DNA of 21,128 bases from DATFYP01 sp035626235 (GTDB lineage Archaea; Thermoproteota; Nitrososphaeria; Nitrososphaerales; Gagatemarchaeaceae). The DNA lies in contig DASPOB010000045.1 in NCBI GenBank assembly GCA_035626235.1, forward strand, positions 1-21,128. The letters are read 5' to 3'. The notes below the pieces were generated by a model. That model searched no databases and was not told the origin of the DNA. It saw only the letters and a program-made list of their open reading frames with translations. The first letter of the stretch is position 1, and every line of letters starts with the position of its first letter. Below are positions 12,100 to 19,637 of this stretch, piece by piece. The translations under genes were made by a program, and so were the position numbers.

Positions 12100-12107
12100 G
12101 TTAAAGA
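12100..12107. promoter_or_regulatory. Shared TATA element GTTAAAGA between divergent genes
   Basis: The only TATA-like element in the gap between the zinc-ribbon gene (minus) and the glycosidase (plus). It reads TCTTTAAC on the minus strand and GTTAAAGA on the plus strand, so it could direct transcription either way. Confidence 0.4.
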
Positions 12108-12185
12108 CCCCGAAGCGTCTTCAGCCGGCCAGGGGCGCTCAACCTGTCCAGTCTCGTCAAATCGACTTTCGACAAAGCGGTCGAC

Positions 12186-13379
12186 GTGCTGAAAGGCAAC
12201 TGGACTGGAAAGGGAATGAAGGCCTCCAGGTCCTACTATCACCAGATCTGGGCCAGGGATTCCTTCATCTCGTTCCTTGGCGCCAACCTGATGGAGGACG
12301 AGCTCCTTCTCCGCTACGCTAAGAAGAACCTGCTAACCTTCTCGAAATCCCGCTCTCCGCTTGGCCAGGTCGCCAACTTCTACGACCTGAAAGCCGGAGC
12401 GCCCGAATACGGGTTCTCCGGCTCCACCGATTCGTCCTGCTGGTTCATCATTGGTCTGGCGAGCCTGTACTCAGCGACCGGCGACGGTGACCTCCTGAGA
12501 GACCCGCTCGATGCGGCGCTCGACACCTACCGGTGGCTGCGGTACCAGGACGCAAACAACACCTGGCTCATAGACTCCCCTCAGGGTGCCGACTGGATGG
12601 ACGCCGCGATTCAGCGGACCGGAAAGACCCTCTACAACAACGTCCTCTTCCTCATCGCGACCCGCTGCGTCAACGCCCTCCTCTCGGCTACGCGGAGGCC
12701 TGTGGACCGGGGCATCATGCTCGACGCTGATCTGCTGAAGGGGAGGTTCCTCGAGATCTTCCTTCCGGGCGAGGACAGCCCGGACGGGATGAAGGCCTAC
12801 TGGCCAAGGCTGGCCGTGGCGTTCAGGGACGAAAGGCCCATGGGCTTCTCGCAGGAGTACTTCCTGCAGTACGTTTCGTTCAACAGGTTTGACTCCCACT
12901 TCGATACGCTCTCCAACCTCCTCTGCGTCCTGTCGGGGACCGCCGACGGCGACACCTCCCGTTCCGTCCTGGCCACGGTCCGCTCCAGGCGCCTCTCGAG
13001 GCCCTACCCAGTGAGAGTCCTGGACCCGCCGTACAGGGGTGAAGGTGCCAGCTTCGACACCTCGTTCGACGCTTCGATCCCCGTGCAGCACCGCAGCCCT
13101 CCGGGCGCGTACCACAACGGAGCGGTCTGGCCCTTCGTAGGAGGGTTCTACGTCTGCGCCCTCAACCAGGCCGGCGATGGCAATGCTTCAGCTGTGACCG
13201 AGGACCTTGCCCGCGCTAACTCTGTCTACAGGAAGGGCGAGGAGGTTGGTTTCAACGAATGGATCCATGCCAAAACGGGCGAGCCCCTCGGCCAATACGG
13301 GCAGTCCTGGAATGCCGGGATGTACGTCGCGGCGGTCCTCTCGGCTCAGGGAAAAAGACCCCTTCGTTTCCTCCGGTGA
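12186..13379 (+). CDS. Glycosidase with (alpha/alpha)6 fold (glycogen debranching/GH63-like)
   Basis: A 397-residue carbohydrate-active enzyme resembling the amylo-alpha-1,6-glucosidase/GH63/GH100 type six-hairpin toroid. Family-like elements are VLKGNW and YHQIWARDSF at the N-terminus, SPQGADWMDA in the middle (likely catalytic acid region), AYHNGAVWPFVGGFYV, and FNEWIHAKTGEPLGQYGQSWNAGMYV near the end (likely catalytic base region). No signal peptide is seen, so it is probably cytosolic; substrates could be glycogen limit dextrins, trehalose-like or mannosylglycerate-type compounds. GTG 12186 is the first canonical start, but the frame is open from 12105 and the preceding residues (LVKSTFDKAVD) look like a genuine helix, so a CTG start near 12144 is possible. 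Confidence 0.8.
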   Translation: MLKGNWTGKGMKASRSYYHQIWARDSFISFLGANLMEDELLLRYAKKNLLTFSKSRSPLGQVANFYDLKAGAPEYGFSGSTDSSCWFIIGLASLYSATGDGDLLRDPLDAALDTYRWLRYQDANNTWLIDSPQGADWMDAAIQRTGKTLYNNVLFLIATRCVNALLSATRRPVDRGIMLDADLLKGRFLEIFLPGEDSPDGMKAYWPRLAVAFRDERPMGFSQEYFLQYVSFNRFDSHFDTLSNLLCVLSGTADGDTSRSVLATVRSRRLSRPYPVRVLDPPYRGEGASFDTSFDASIPVQHRSPPGAYHNGAVWPFVGGFYVCALNQAGDGNASAVTEDLARANSVYRKGEEVGFNEWIHAKTGEPLGQYGQSWNAGMYVAAVLSAQGKRPLRFLR

Positions 13380-13418
13380 CCAATCGGGTCAGTCTTTCCT
13401 CTCGGCGCGATAGCATCG

Positions 13419-13425
13419 TTAAATA
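13419..13425 (+). promoter_or_regulatory. TATA box of the metallophosphoesterase gene
   Basis: TTAAATA is centred about 38 bp before ATG 13460, giving a leader of about 10 nt. A small dyad AGAAA-C-TTTCT (13429-13439) follows it. Confidence 0.6.
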
Positions 13426-13459
13426 CGAAGAAACTTTCTCGCGGGAATCCGAAGTTCCG

Positions 13460-14404
13460 ATGGTCAGGCTCTTCTTCATCACCGACGTGCACGCATCGGA
13501 GAGATGCTTTCGGAAGTTCCTGAACGCCGCGAAGGTCTACGGTGCCAACTGCCTGATACTGGGTGGAGACATAACCGGCAAGGTCCTCGTGCCCATCGTC
13601 GAGAGAGCGGACGGGGCCTACGACGTCCGGCTCTTCGGGAAGGACACCGTGGTGAAGAAGGAGCGCCTTCAGCAGACCCGAAGGGAGCTGCAGGATGCGG
13701 GCCAGTACTCGTTCGTAACGACCGCGGGAGAGTTCCGCGAAATGCAGGAGGACGAGTCCAGGCAGGAAAGAGTCTTCAACGAAGCAATTGTCTCAACACT
13801 GGCTTCGTGGGTCCAGTTGGCCCAGGATAGACTCAAGGGAACGGGCATTCGGTGTTTCATTTCGCCAGGGAACGACGACAAGTTCGAGGTCGACCCTGTG
13901 CTTACGGACTCGGCTCAGGTCGTCAACCCCGAGAACAGGGTCGTCGAGCTCGACGGGGGTTACGAGATGATAACCCTCGGATACGCCAACGTCACCCCCT
14001 GGAAGAGCCCGAGGGAGGTGAGCGACGACAGGCTGGGAGACATGATTGAGAACCTGGCGGCCCAGGTAAAGAAGCCCCTGACGGCGGTCTACAACCTGCA
14101 CGTCCCCCCCGCGAACACGGAGCTCGACAAAGCGCCAGCGGTGAGCGAAGAGTTCTCCTACGTTAGGGAGGGGCTCGGAGTCAAAATGATTCACGCAGGA
14201 AGCCCGGCCGTAAGGAGGAGCATCGAGGTCCACCAGCCGCTTCTCGGCCTTCACGGCCACATACACGAGTCGAAGGGGTTCGTCAGGCTAGGTAGGACGC
14301 TGTGCCTCAACCCAGGGAGCGAGTACTCCGACGGGATTCTGAGGGGCGCGGTCGTGAACCTGGAGGGGGACCGCGTCAAGGAGTTCCTCCTTACGAGCGG
14401 TTAG
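13460..14404 (+). CDS. Calcineurin-like metallophosphoesterase
   Basis: A 314-residue phosphoesterase with the complete two-metal signature: DVH (D9, H11), GGDITG (D37), GNDD, LHVPP and GHIHES, in family order. An insertion of about 100 residues between the GD and GND motifs contains a charged helix (KKERLQQTRREL). The substrate is unknown; family members act on phosphodiesters, nucleotides or phosphoproteins. ATG 13460 is chosen because it begins directly before the first strand (VRLFFITDVH) and follows a good TATA box; the frame is open further upstream through the end of the glycosidase gene but is out of its frame and not homologous. It converges on the permease gene with a 10-bp gap. Confidence 0.88.
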   Translation: MVRLFFITDVHASERCFRKFLNAAKVYGANCLILGGDITGKVLVPIVERADGAYDVRLFGKDTVVKKERLQQTRRELQDAGQYSFVTTAGEFREMQEDESRQERVFNEAIVSTLASWVQLAQDRLKGTGIRCFISPGNDDKFEVDPVLTDSAQVVNPENRVVELDGGYEMITLGYANVTPWKSPREVSDDRLGDMIENLAAQVKKPLTAVYNLHVPPANTELDKAPAVSEEFSYVREGLGVKMIHAGSPAVRRSIEVHQPLLGLHGHIHESKGFVRLGRTLCLNPGSEYSDGILRGAVVNLEGDRVKEFLLTSG

Positions 14405-14414
14405 GACGCGTGGC

Positions 14415-15704
14415 CTACTCGTACCTCAGCGCCTTGATGGGCTCCATCTTCGCCGCCTGCCATGCAGGATAGAGGCCCGCGATTACGCTCACTATGACTG
14501 CGATCACCAGGGAGATCACCACTATGTCCGGCGTGATGATGGGCGAATAGGCGAGGGCCAGGCTGCTTCCTCCCCCACTGCCGAATCCCCCTCCGCCTCC
14601 GCCGCCGAACCCGCCTCTCGTGGTCGTGGTGCTGGCTGCGCCGTTGGACAGGCTGAAAGAGGCGACGAGCGCGGCGGCCAAGAGGTAGGAAACGCCGGCC
14701 CCCACGAACAGGCCTATGATGCCCCCGGCCACCCCTATGACCAGAGCCTCTGAGAGGAAGATGGAGAGCACGCTGCGGTTCTTGAACCCCAGGGCCTTCA
14801 GAATCCCGATTTCCCGGGTCCTTTCGTAGACCGATATCAGCATGATGTTCATTATTCCGATTCCTGCGACCGTGAGGGAGATCCCGGCGACCGCCCCGAG
14901 CAGGAGGCCAATCTGCCCGATGATGCTGGTCACCGTCTGCGTTATCTGCTGGAGCGAAGTGACTCTGGCATTGTTACCGTAGACGTCGGTCAGTATCTGA
15001 GTGAGGCTGTCGACAGTCCCCACGTCCTTGGCCTGGACAAGGAGCATAGAATACGAATGGAGGTCGAGGAGGCTCATAGCCCCTTGCAAGGGAAGGAAGA
15101 TCGAGGTGTCGACAGGTATTATGGGGGTGGACCCCGACGATGCCAGCAGCCCGCCCACCTGGACCGTGAACGTCTTCCCGCCCGTCCCTGGTGTCGTCAG
15201 GACCAGCGGCTGGCCGACGCTGGATGCTGGTGAGACCCCTGAGGTGGGGTGGGATATGCTGTACCCCACGAGGGCGTCGGGGACGTTCGCCTGAGGGTAC
15301 ACCGACCCGGAAAGAAGGTTCACGTTCCCCACTAGGGTCTTGAGCCCTGTTGGGTCGACGCCGATGATGCCGGCCTGCACGGGCTGCCCCGAGCCCTGAA
15401 TCAAGACCGAGTCCGTCACAACGGGGATGACATTGCTCACTCCAGGGAGCGATGAGATTTCTGTTATGTCGGCCTGCGTGAGCAGGTGAACTCCAGACGC
15501 TCCCGTGGTAGGAGTGACGAGTATCGTCGTCGGGCCAAGGCTTGCCAGCGCGGTAGAAATGCTGCTGGAGATGCCGGCCGTCTGGGAAGTCAGGGCGATG
15601 ATGCTCGCCACCCCCACCAGCACCATGAGTATTGTGAGAGCGGCCCTCACCTTCCGCTCGACGAGAGGCTTGTACCCCATCTGAATGACGTCTTGGAACC
15701 GCAT
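14415..15704 (-). CDS. ABC transporter permease, MacB/FtsX type
   Basis: A 429-residue permease. TM1 is at about 21-39, followed by a large extracellular MacB-like core domain (about 40-260), TM2 at about 265-292, the cytosolic coupling motif ERTREIGILKALGF (294-307), TM3 at about 315-347 and TM4 at about 392-414. It ends with the family's PAWQAAKMEPIKALRYE. The extracellular loop between TM3 and TM4 holds an unusual Gly-rich stretch (about 363-382, preceded by four Thr). MacB-type transporters use mechanotransmission rather than moving substrate through a membrane channel. ATG 15704 has a strong SD, AAGGTGA, 7 nt upstream, overlapping the stop of the previous gene, so translation is likely coupled. 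Confidence 0.92.
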   Translation of the reverse strand: MRFQDVIQMGYKPLVERKVRAALTILMVLVGVASIIALTSQTAGISSSISTALASLGPTTILVTPTTGASGVHLLTQADITEISSLPGVSNVIPVVTDSVLIQGSGQPVQAGIIGVDPTGLKTLVGNVNLLSGSVYPQANVPDALVGYSISHPTSGVSPASSVGQPLVLTTPGTGGKTFTVQVGGLLASSGSTPIIPVDTSIFLPLQGAMSLLDLHSYSMLLVQAKDVGTVDSLTQILTDVYGNNARVTSLQQITQTVTSIIGQIGLLLGAVAGISLTVAGIGIMNIMLISVYERTREIGILKALGFKNRSVLSIFLSEALVIGVAGGIIGLFVGAGVSYLLAAALVASFSLSNGAASTTTTRGGFGGGGGGGFGSGGGSSLALAYSPIITPDIVVISLVIAVIVSVIAGLYPAWQAAKMEPIKALRYE

Positions 15705-15711
15705 GCGGCGG

Positions 15712-15718
15712 TCACCTT
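15712..15718 (-). promoter_or_regulatory. Shine-Dalgarno overlapping the upstream stop codon
   Basis: AAGGTGA on the minus strand contains the TGA stop of the secreted-protein gene and is spaced 7 nt from ATG 15704, arguing for stop-start coupling in the transporter operon. Confidence 0.6.
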
Positions 15719-17340
15719 GTCGGCGCGCGAGCCGCCCCTCTGCGGCGCACGAAGAAGATTGCAGCCGAGACCACTATAATGGCTAGGACAGCGTAGCCTA
15801 GGATGCTGGCCAGGCCGCCCCCCCTTCCGGACCCGGAAGTCGACTGGGTGGACCCAGAGCCTGAAGCGCTGGCGCTCACTACGTAGACAGTTACGTTGAC
15901 CGTCTGGGAGAGAGGAGTCCGTAGGTTGTCGAAGTAATTCATGGTGACCGGGACCTCGTATGCCCCGGGCGCGGTCGAATTGTCCACGATCGCGCTCAGC
16001 GTGAAAGTCGACGGCGAGTCCACCTGCATGTCCCCCACGAAGTTGTAGCTTGACCCTATTGGTTGGAATCCCGCGGGCATGTGCGCCTGAGCCGTTACCG
16101 CCGACGCGACGATTACGCCCACGTTCGTGATCGTGAGGGTGATGGATACGATCTGTCCCTGGGGAGCCTCTTGCGGAAGCACCGTCGAGCCAGTCAGCTC
16201 GATGTCTATGAGGCCCCGCGAAAGGAGGCCGATGCTCCTCGTTTCCTGCGTGGTCACGTTGTCATAGCCATAGACCAGGGCTCCCTGCAGCACCGCCGAA
16301 CCCGCGCTCGTCGCAGGGTCGTAGGCCTGCGCCTGGACGGTCATGCTGGCTCCCGGAGGCAAGTTGGCGGCCTGTATGATCTCGGGTGAGAGCCATGTAA
16401 CCTGACCGCCGACGAAGCTGAATGTGGCCGAGAGCCCTTCTATGGGAGACTTCCCCTGGTCGGAAATCGTAACCGTGAAGTTGTTCACTTTTCCCGCCTG
16501 TAGGTAGTTCGTGCTCAGCGCCAAAGCGACCGGGGACGTGGTGGGGAGGGGCGATACGTAGAAGCCAAGCGTCTGGGTAAGCGAGCGGCTTGTACCGTAG
16601 GCGTCGGTGTAGCTCGCGGTGAAGGTGACGTACACCGGGGTCCCCGCGCTGGTCGAGGGAGCAAAGACCTGCAGAGTCTGCGATGCGGACTCGTTGACCC
16701 CCAGGCTGTTCTGGTCAGGAAAGGTGTTCAGGACGCTGAGGGCCTGCGACGGCGAGATGACGGTGGAGACCTGAGAGGCGGGTCCGGAGCCGTCGTTGGT
16801 CAGAGTGACGTTGATGTAGTTGAGGGTCCCCGGCGTGATGGACGTCGGCGATGCCACGAACTTCAGCTTCACCTTCCCGTCCATGTGCACGGTCACGATT
16901 GAACTCTGGGTGACGCTGACCGACGTCGTCCCGGTCTCGGCTCCCCAGCTGAACGTGATGGGGAACTGATACGTGCCGACGGGGGTGGTGGGTCCCACGT
17001 CAAGGTAGTAGGCGAACTGCACGACCGACCCCGAAGGGACGAGCCCGGAAATGTAGGCACTGGGAGAACTGCCTCCGTTCAGGTCGGTGAAGCCCGGCGG
17101 CAGGCTGAGCGCGGCTACCATCCCGGTAGCCGTGTTCGTAAAGTAGTACTGCGCGGTGACGGTGAGCTGCACGTCCTGGCTCCCGGTCCCCGCTTCTACA
17201 GGGCTGGCGGGGCTCCCCCAAACCGCGCCTACTATGCTGAAACCTGCCGCAGAAATTGTGTCAGCCCTCCCGGCGAGCGGCACGCCAAGGCTGACGGTCA
17301 GGATGGCAGCGACGAGAACCGCGAGGCTCCCTCTGTTCAA
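15712..17340 (-). CDS. Secreted, membrane-anchored CARDB/COG1361-like protein
   Basis: A 542-residue exported protein. It has a signal peptide (about 1-26, hydrophobic core LAVLVAAILTVSLGV), then several beta-sandwich repeats of CARDB/NEW3 type recognisable by recurring strand patterns (NYINVTLTNDGSGPASQV, NNFTVTISDQGKSPIEGL, VSITLTITNVGVIVASAV at about 175, 290 and 405), a Gly/Ser linker (about 489-509), a C-terminal TM (about 510-531) and a basic cytosolic tail (RRRGAARAPTR). N-x-S/T sites are frequent, consistent with surface glycosylation. TTG 17340 overlaps the ATPase stop by 4 bp (TTGA). Encoded between the ATPase and permease of a MacB-like transporter, it may take the place of the MacA-type adaptor or be the transporter's surface partner. 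Confidence 0.85.
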   Translation of the reverse strand: MNRGSLAVLVAAILTVSLGVPLAGRADTISAAGFSIVGAVWGSPASPVEAGTGSQDVQLTVTAQYYFTNTATGMVAALSLPPGFTDLNGGSSPSAYISGLVPSGSVVQFAYYLDVGPTTPVGTYQFPITFSWGAETGTTSVSVTQSSIVTVHMDGKVKLKFVASPTSITPGTLNYINVTLTNDGSGPASQVSTVISPSQALSVLNTFPDQNSLGVNESASQTLQVFAPSTSAGTPVYVTFTASYTDAYGTSRSLTQTLGFYVSPLPTTSPVALALSTNYLQAGKVNNFTVTISDQGKSPIEGLSATFSFVGGQVTWLSPEIIQAANLPPGASMTVQAQAYDPATSAGSAVLQGALVYGYDNVTTQETRSIGLLSRGLIDIELTGSTVLPQEAPQGQIVSITLTITNVGVIVASAVTAQAHMPAGFQPIGSSYNFVGDMQVDSPSTFTLSAIVDNSTAPGAYEVPVTMNYFDNLRTPLSQTVNVTVYVVSASASGSGSTQSTSGSGRGGGLASILGYAVLAIIVVSAAIFFVRRRGAARAPTR

Positions 17341-18080
17341 TTCTCCAGCTCCTCCACTCTCTCTATCAGGCCGTCCCTGATGTAGATCACCCTGTGGCAG
17401 TACTTGGTCAGCTCCAGGTTGTGAGTTATCATGACCACCGTCACCCCTCTTTCTACGCTGACGCTCCTCAGGAGCTTGACCACCCCCTCCGCGGACTTCG
17501 AGTCCAGGTTCCCGGTGGGCTCGTCAGCCAGTATGAGTGCGGGCTTGTTGATGATCGCCCTGGCTACGGCTACGCGCTGCTGCTCTCCGCCGCTTAGCTC
17601 TCGCGGTTTCTTGTTTTCCTTCCCTTCGAGACCCAGCCCCTTGAGCAGGGACATCGCCGCCTCGCGGCGGACTGACGGTGCCACCCCCGCGGCCAGCAGG
17701 GGGAGTTCGACGTTCTGGCAGGCGGTCAGGTAATTGACCAGGTTAAACGCCTGAAAGACGAAGCCCATCTTCTCGTTCCTCAGGGTAGCGAACTGGTTCT
17801 CGTTCATCCTCGAGACCGGCGCCCCGTCTATGAAGACCTCCCCTTGCGTCGGCTTGTCAAGAGACCCGATGATGTTCATGAGGGTGGACTTGCCGCTCCC
17901 TGAGGGGCCCACGATTGAGACGAATTCCCCCCTGGCCACGGTGAACGAAACACCCCTTAGTGCCTCATATTCGAGCTTCCCAGTCGTGTACGTCTTCCTG
18001 AGGCCCCTTACCTCGAGCGCGGGGCCGGGGGTCAGTTCCGTTGCCAGGGTGTGGTTGACGGTTCCCGTGGGCAGGGTCAA
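17337..18080 (-). CDS. ABC transporter ATPase, LolD/MacB type
   Basis: A 247-residue ATPase powering the downstream permease. Walker A GPSGSGKS is at about 58-65, followed by a Q-loop (VFQAFNLV), signature LSGGEQQR, Walker B ALILADEP, the D-loop NLDS and the switch His in MITHNLE. It starts with the usual EVRGLRKTY strand. The frame is open to GTG 18134, but the TATA box (18113-18120) lies inside that extension; TTG 18080 is about 36 bp downstream of the box, leaves a leader of about 10 nt and gives a typical length. It is the first gene of a three-gene operon with 4-bp overlap to the next gene. Confidence 0.95.
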   Translation of the reverse strand: MTLPTGTVNHTLATELTPGPALEVRGLRKTYTTGKLEYEALRGVSFTVARGEFVSIVGPSGSGKSTLMNIIGSLDKPTQGEVFIDGAPVSRMNENQFATLRNEKMGFVFQAFNLVNYLTACQNVELPLLAAGVAPSVRREAAMSLLKGLGLEGKENKKPRELSGGEQQRVAVARAIINKPALILADEPTGNLDSKSAEGVVKLLRSVSVERGVTVVMITHNLELTKYCHRVIYIRDGLIERVEELEN

Positions 18081-18090
18081 TCGGTGTTCG

Positions 18091-18104
18091 TTTCGGAGCC
18101 GAAA
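18091..18104. promoter_or_regulatory. Dyad TTTCGG-AG-CCGAAA in the ABC operon promoter
   Basis: Perfect 6-bp arms with a 2-nt centre lie between the TATA box (18113-18120) and the predicted transcription start (about 18090). Position and symmetry fit a repressor operator. Confidence 0.45.
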
Positions 18105-18112
18105 GGGTGGGG

Positions 18113-18120
18113 CTATTAAG
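18113..18120 (-). promoter_or_regulatory. TATA box of the ABC transporter operon
   Basis: On the minus strand CTTAATAG predicts initiation near 18090 and thereby rules out the upstream GTG as start of the ATPase. Confidence 0.6.
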
Positions 18121-18183
18121 CCTCGCGCGCTCACAATCCATGCGCCCAGCCGAACCAGACGGTTCCCGATGAATCGGGTCTAT

Positions 18184-18190
18184 GTTTAAT
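18184..18190 (+). promoter_or_regulatory. TATA box of pyruvate kinase
   Basis: GTTTAAT is centred about 37 bp before TTG 18224. It overlaps the upstream in-frame ATG (18182), which therefore should not be transcribed. Confidence 0.55.
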
Positions 18191-18210
18191 GAGCGAAGCC
18201 TTCCAGAGTC

Positions 18211-18217
18211 GGGAGGT
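18211..18217 (+). promoter_or_regulatory. Shine-Dalgarno GGGAGGT deciding the pyruvate kinase start
   Basis: GGGAGGT lies 6 nt before TTG 18224. It and the TATA position together favour that start over ATG 18182. Confidence 0.55.
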
Positions 18218-18223
18218 AGCGCC

Positions 18224-19630
18224 TTGCGCAAGACGAAGATCGTCTGCACTATAGGCCCCGCAAGCGGGAGCTCAAGGGTCGTGCGGAGGCTCCTTTCCCA
18301 CGTCGACGTCTTCAGGATAAACTTCTCTCATGGGGACGCGGCCACCCATCTGAGCGAAATCAGGACCATCAGGGGAGAGTCCAAGCGGGCGGGGAAGATG
18401 GTCGCGATCCTTCAGGACCTTCCGGGGCCGAAGATCCGCGTGGGCAGGATGAAAGACGGGGCAGTGGACCTCTCCAAGGGGTCCCACTTCACGCTCACTT
18501 CCGAGGCGGTCGCCGGAGACGCCACGGGTGCTTCGGTCAACTATCCAGGCCTCCTGGAGTCCGTCCGCGGGGGAGACCTGCTGTACCTAGCGGATGGCCT
18601 CATCAAGCTCAGGGTCGAACAGAAGACTGAGGAAGGAATCAGATGTCTCGTCCTCGCGGAGGGAGTGCTGAGCTCCGGGAAGGGGGTCAACGCCCCCGGC
18701 GTGAAGATGAAAGTCGAGTACCCCACGCAGCAGGACGTCCAGCACCTGAGCTTCGGGACGAAGCATGCTGTCGACTTCGTGGCTGCGTCCTTCGTCAGGA
18801 CCCCCGACGACGTTCGCGCCATAAGGAAGCTGCTGGGGGCAGGCCCTCAGTTCCTGATCGCAAAGATCGAGAAGCGGGAGGCCGTCGTCAACTTCGACGC
18901 GATTCTCGAAGAGGCGGACGGGGTGATGGTGGCGAGGGGCGACTTGGGCATAGAGACCCCGATACAGAACGTCCCTGTGATTCAGAAGGAGATCGTGCGC
19001 AAGTGCAACGCGGCCGGGAAGCCGGTGATAGTCGCCACTCAGATGCTCATAAGCATGGTCAACTCCCCGGTCCCGAGCCGGGCCGAAGTTACTGACGTTT
19101 CCGCCGCCATCTTGGACGGCACAGACGCGGTCATGCTGTCGGACGAGACCGCGGTGGGCAGGTACCCCCTGGAATCGGTCAGGATGCTCGACAGCATAGC
19201 CCGCTCGGCAGAAAGGCTCGTCAGGCCGCGCTTCCCTTCAGGTCAGAGAGTGGGAGCAGGGGTGTCAGAGGAGGCCATCGGCAGGGCCGCCTGCAGCCTC
19301 GCGGACTACGTGGGGGCCAAGGCCATCGTCGCCCCGACGCAGACAGGGTCTACCGCGAAGAGAGTGGCGATGTGCCGGCCGAGGCAGCCAATCGTTGCCC
19401 TCTGCACCGAGCCGCGGGTGGCAAGGGTGATGAAGCTCTACAACGGTGTCGTTCCGGTCGTCTCCGCATCGGCGAAGACCGTCGACCGGCTCTTCAGCAG
19501 GGCCGACCTAGCGGCGACCGAGCTGGGGTTGGCGAAGAAGGGAGAACGCATCGTGGTCACGTCGGGGACGCCAGGCGTCAAGGGGACGACAAACCTCATC
19601 AGGCTTTCTGTCGTTGGAAGCGGGGCCTGA
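18224..19630 (+). CDS. pyk: Pyruvate kinase
   Basis: Glycolytic enzyme converting phosphoenolpyruvate + ADP to pyruvate + ATP; cytosolic. The 468 residues match the family end to end: RKTKIVCTIGPAS at the N-terminus, FRINFSHG, LQDLPGPKIRVG, the B domain around residues 70-155, the active-site signature LIAKIEKREAV, MVARGDLGIE, VIVATQMLISM and the DGTDAVMLSDETAVGRYP stretch, then the C-terminal regulatory-type domain ending VTSGTPGVKGTTN. TTG 18224 gives the standard start. It is divergent from the ABC operon, and its stop lies 7 bp from the stop of the convergent helicase gene. No phosphofructokinase or other glycolytic gene is nearby. Confidence 0.96.
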   Translation: MRKTKIVCTIGPASGSSRVVRRLLSHVDVFRINFSHGDAATHLSEIRTIRGESKRAGKMVAILQDLPGPKIRVGRMKDGAVDLSKGSHFTLTSEAVAGDATGASVNYPGLLESVRGGDLLYLADGLIKLRVEQKTEEGIRCLVLAEGVLSSGKGVNAPGVKMKVEYPTQQDVQHLSFGTKHAVDFVAASFVRTPDDVRAIRKLLGAGPQFLIAKIEKREAVVNFDAILEEADGVMVARGDLGIETPIQNVPVIQKEIVRKCNAAGKPVIVATQMLISMVNSPVPSRAEVTDVSAAILDGTDAVMLSDETAVGRYPLESVRMLDSIARSAERLVRPRFPSGQRVGAGVSEEAIGRAACSLADYVGAKAIVAPTQTGSTAKRVAMCRPRQPIVALCTEPRVARVMKLYNGVVPVVSASAKTVDRLFSRADLAATELGLAKKGERIVVTSGTPGVKGTTNLIRLSVVGSGA

Positions 19631-19637
19631 CCCCGCC

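Noticed and set aside
13259..13459. N-terminal extension of the metallophosphoesterase into the glycosidase gene
   Set aside because: The extension overlaps the end of the glycosidase in another frame and lies upstream of the TATA box at 13419; the family fold starts at ATG 13460.
14570..14625. Cytosine-rich tract at about 14570-14625 as a DNA repeat
   Set aside because: It is explained by the Gly codons of the permease loop; reported as a protein feature instead.
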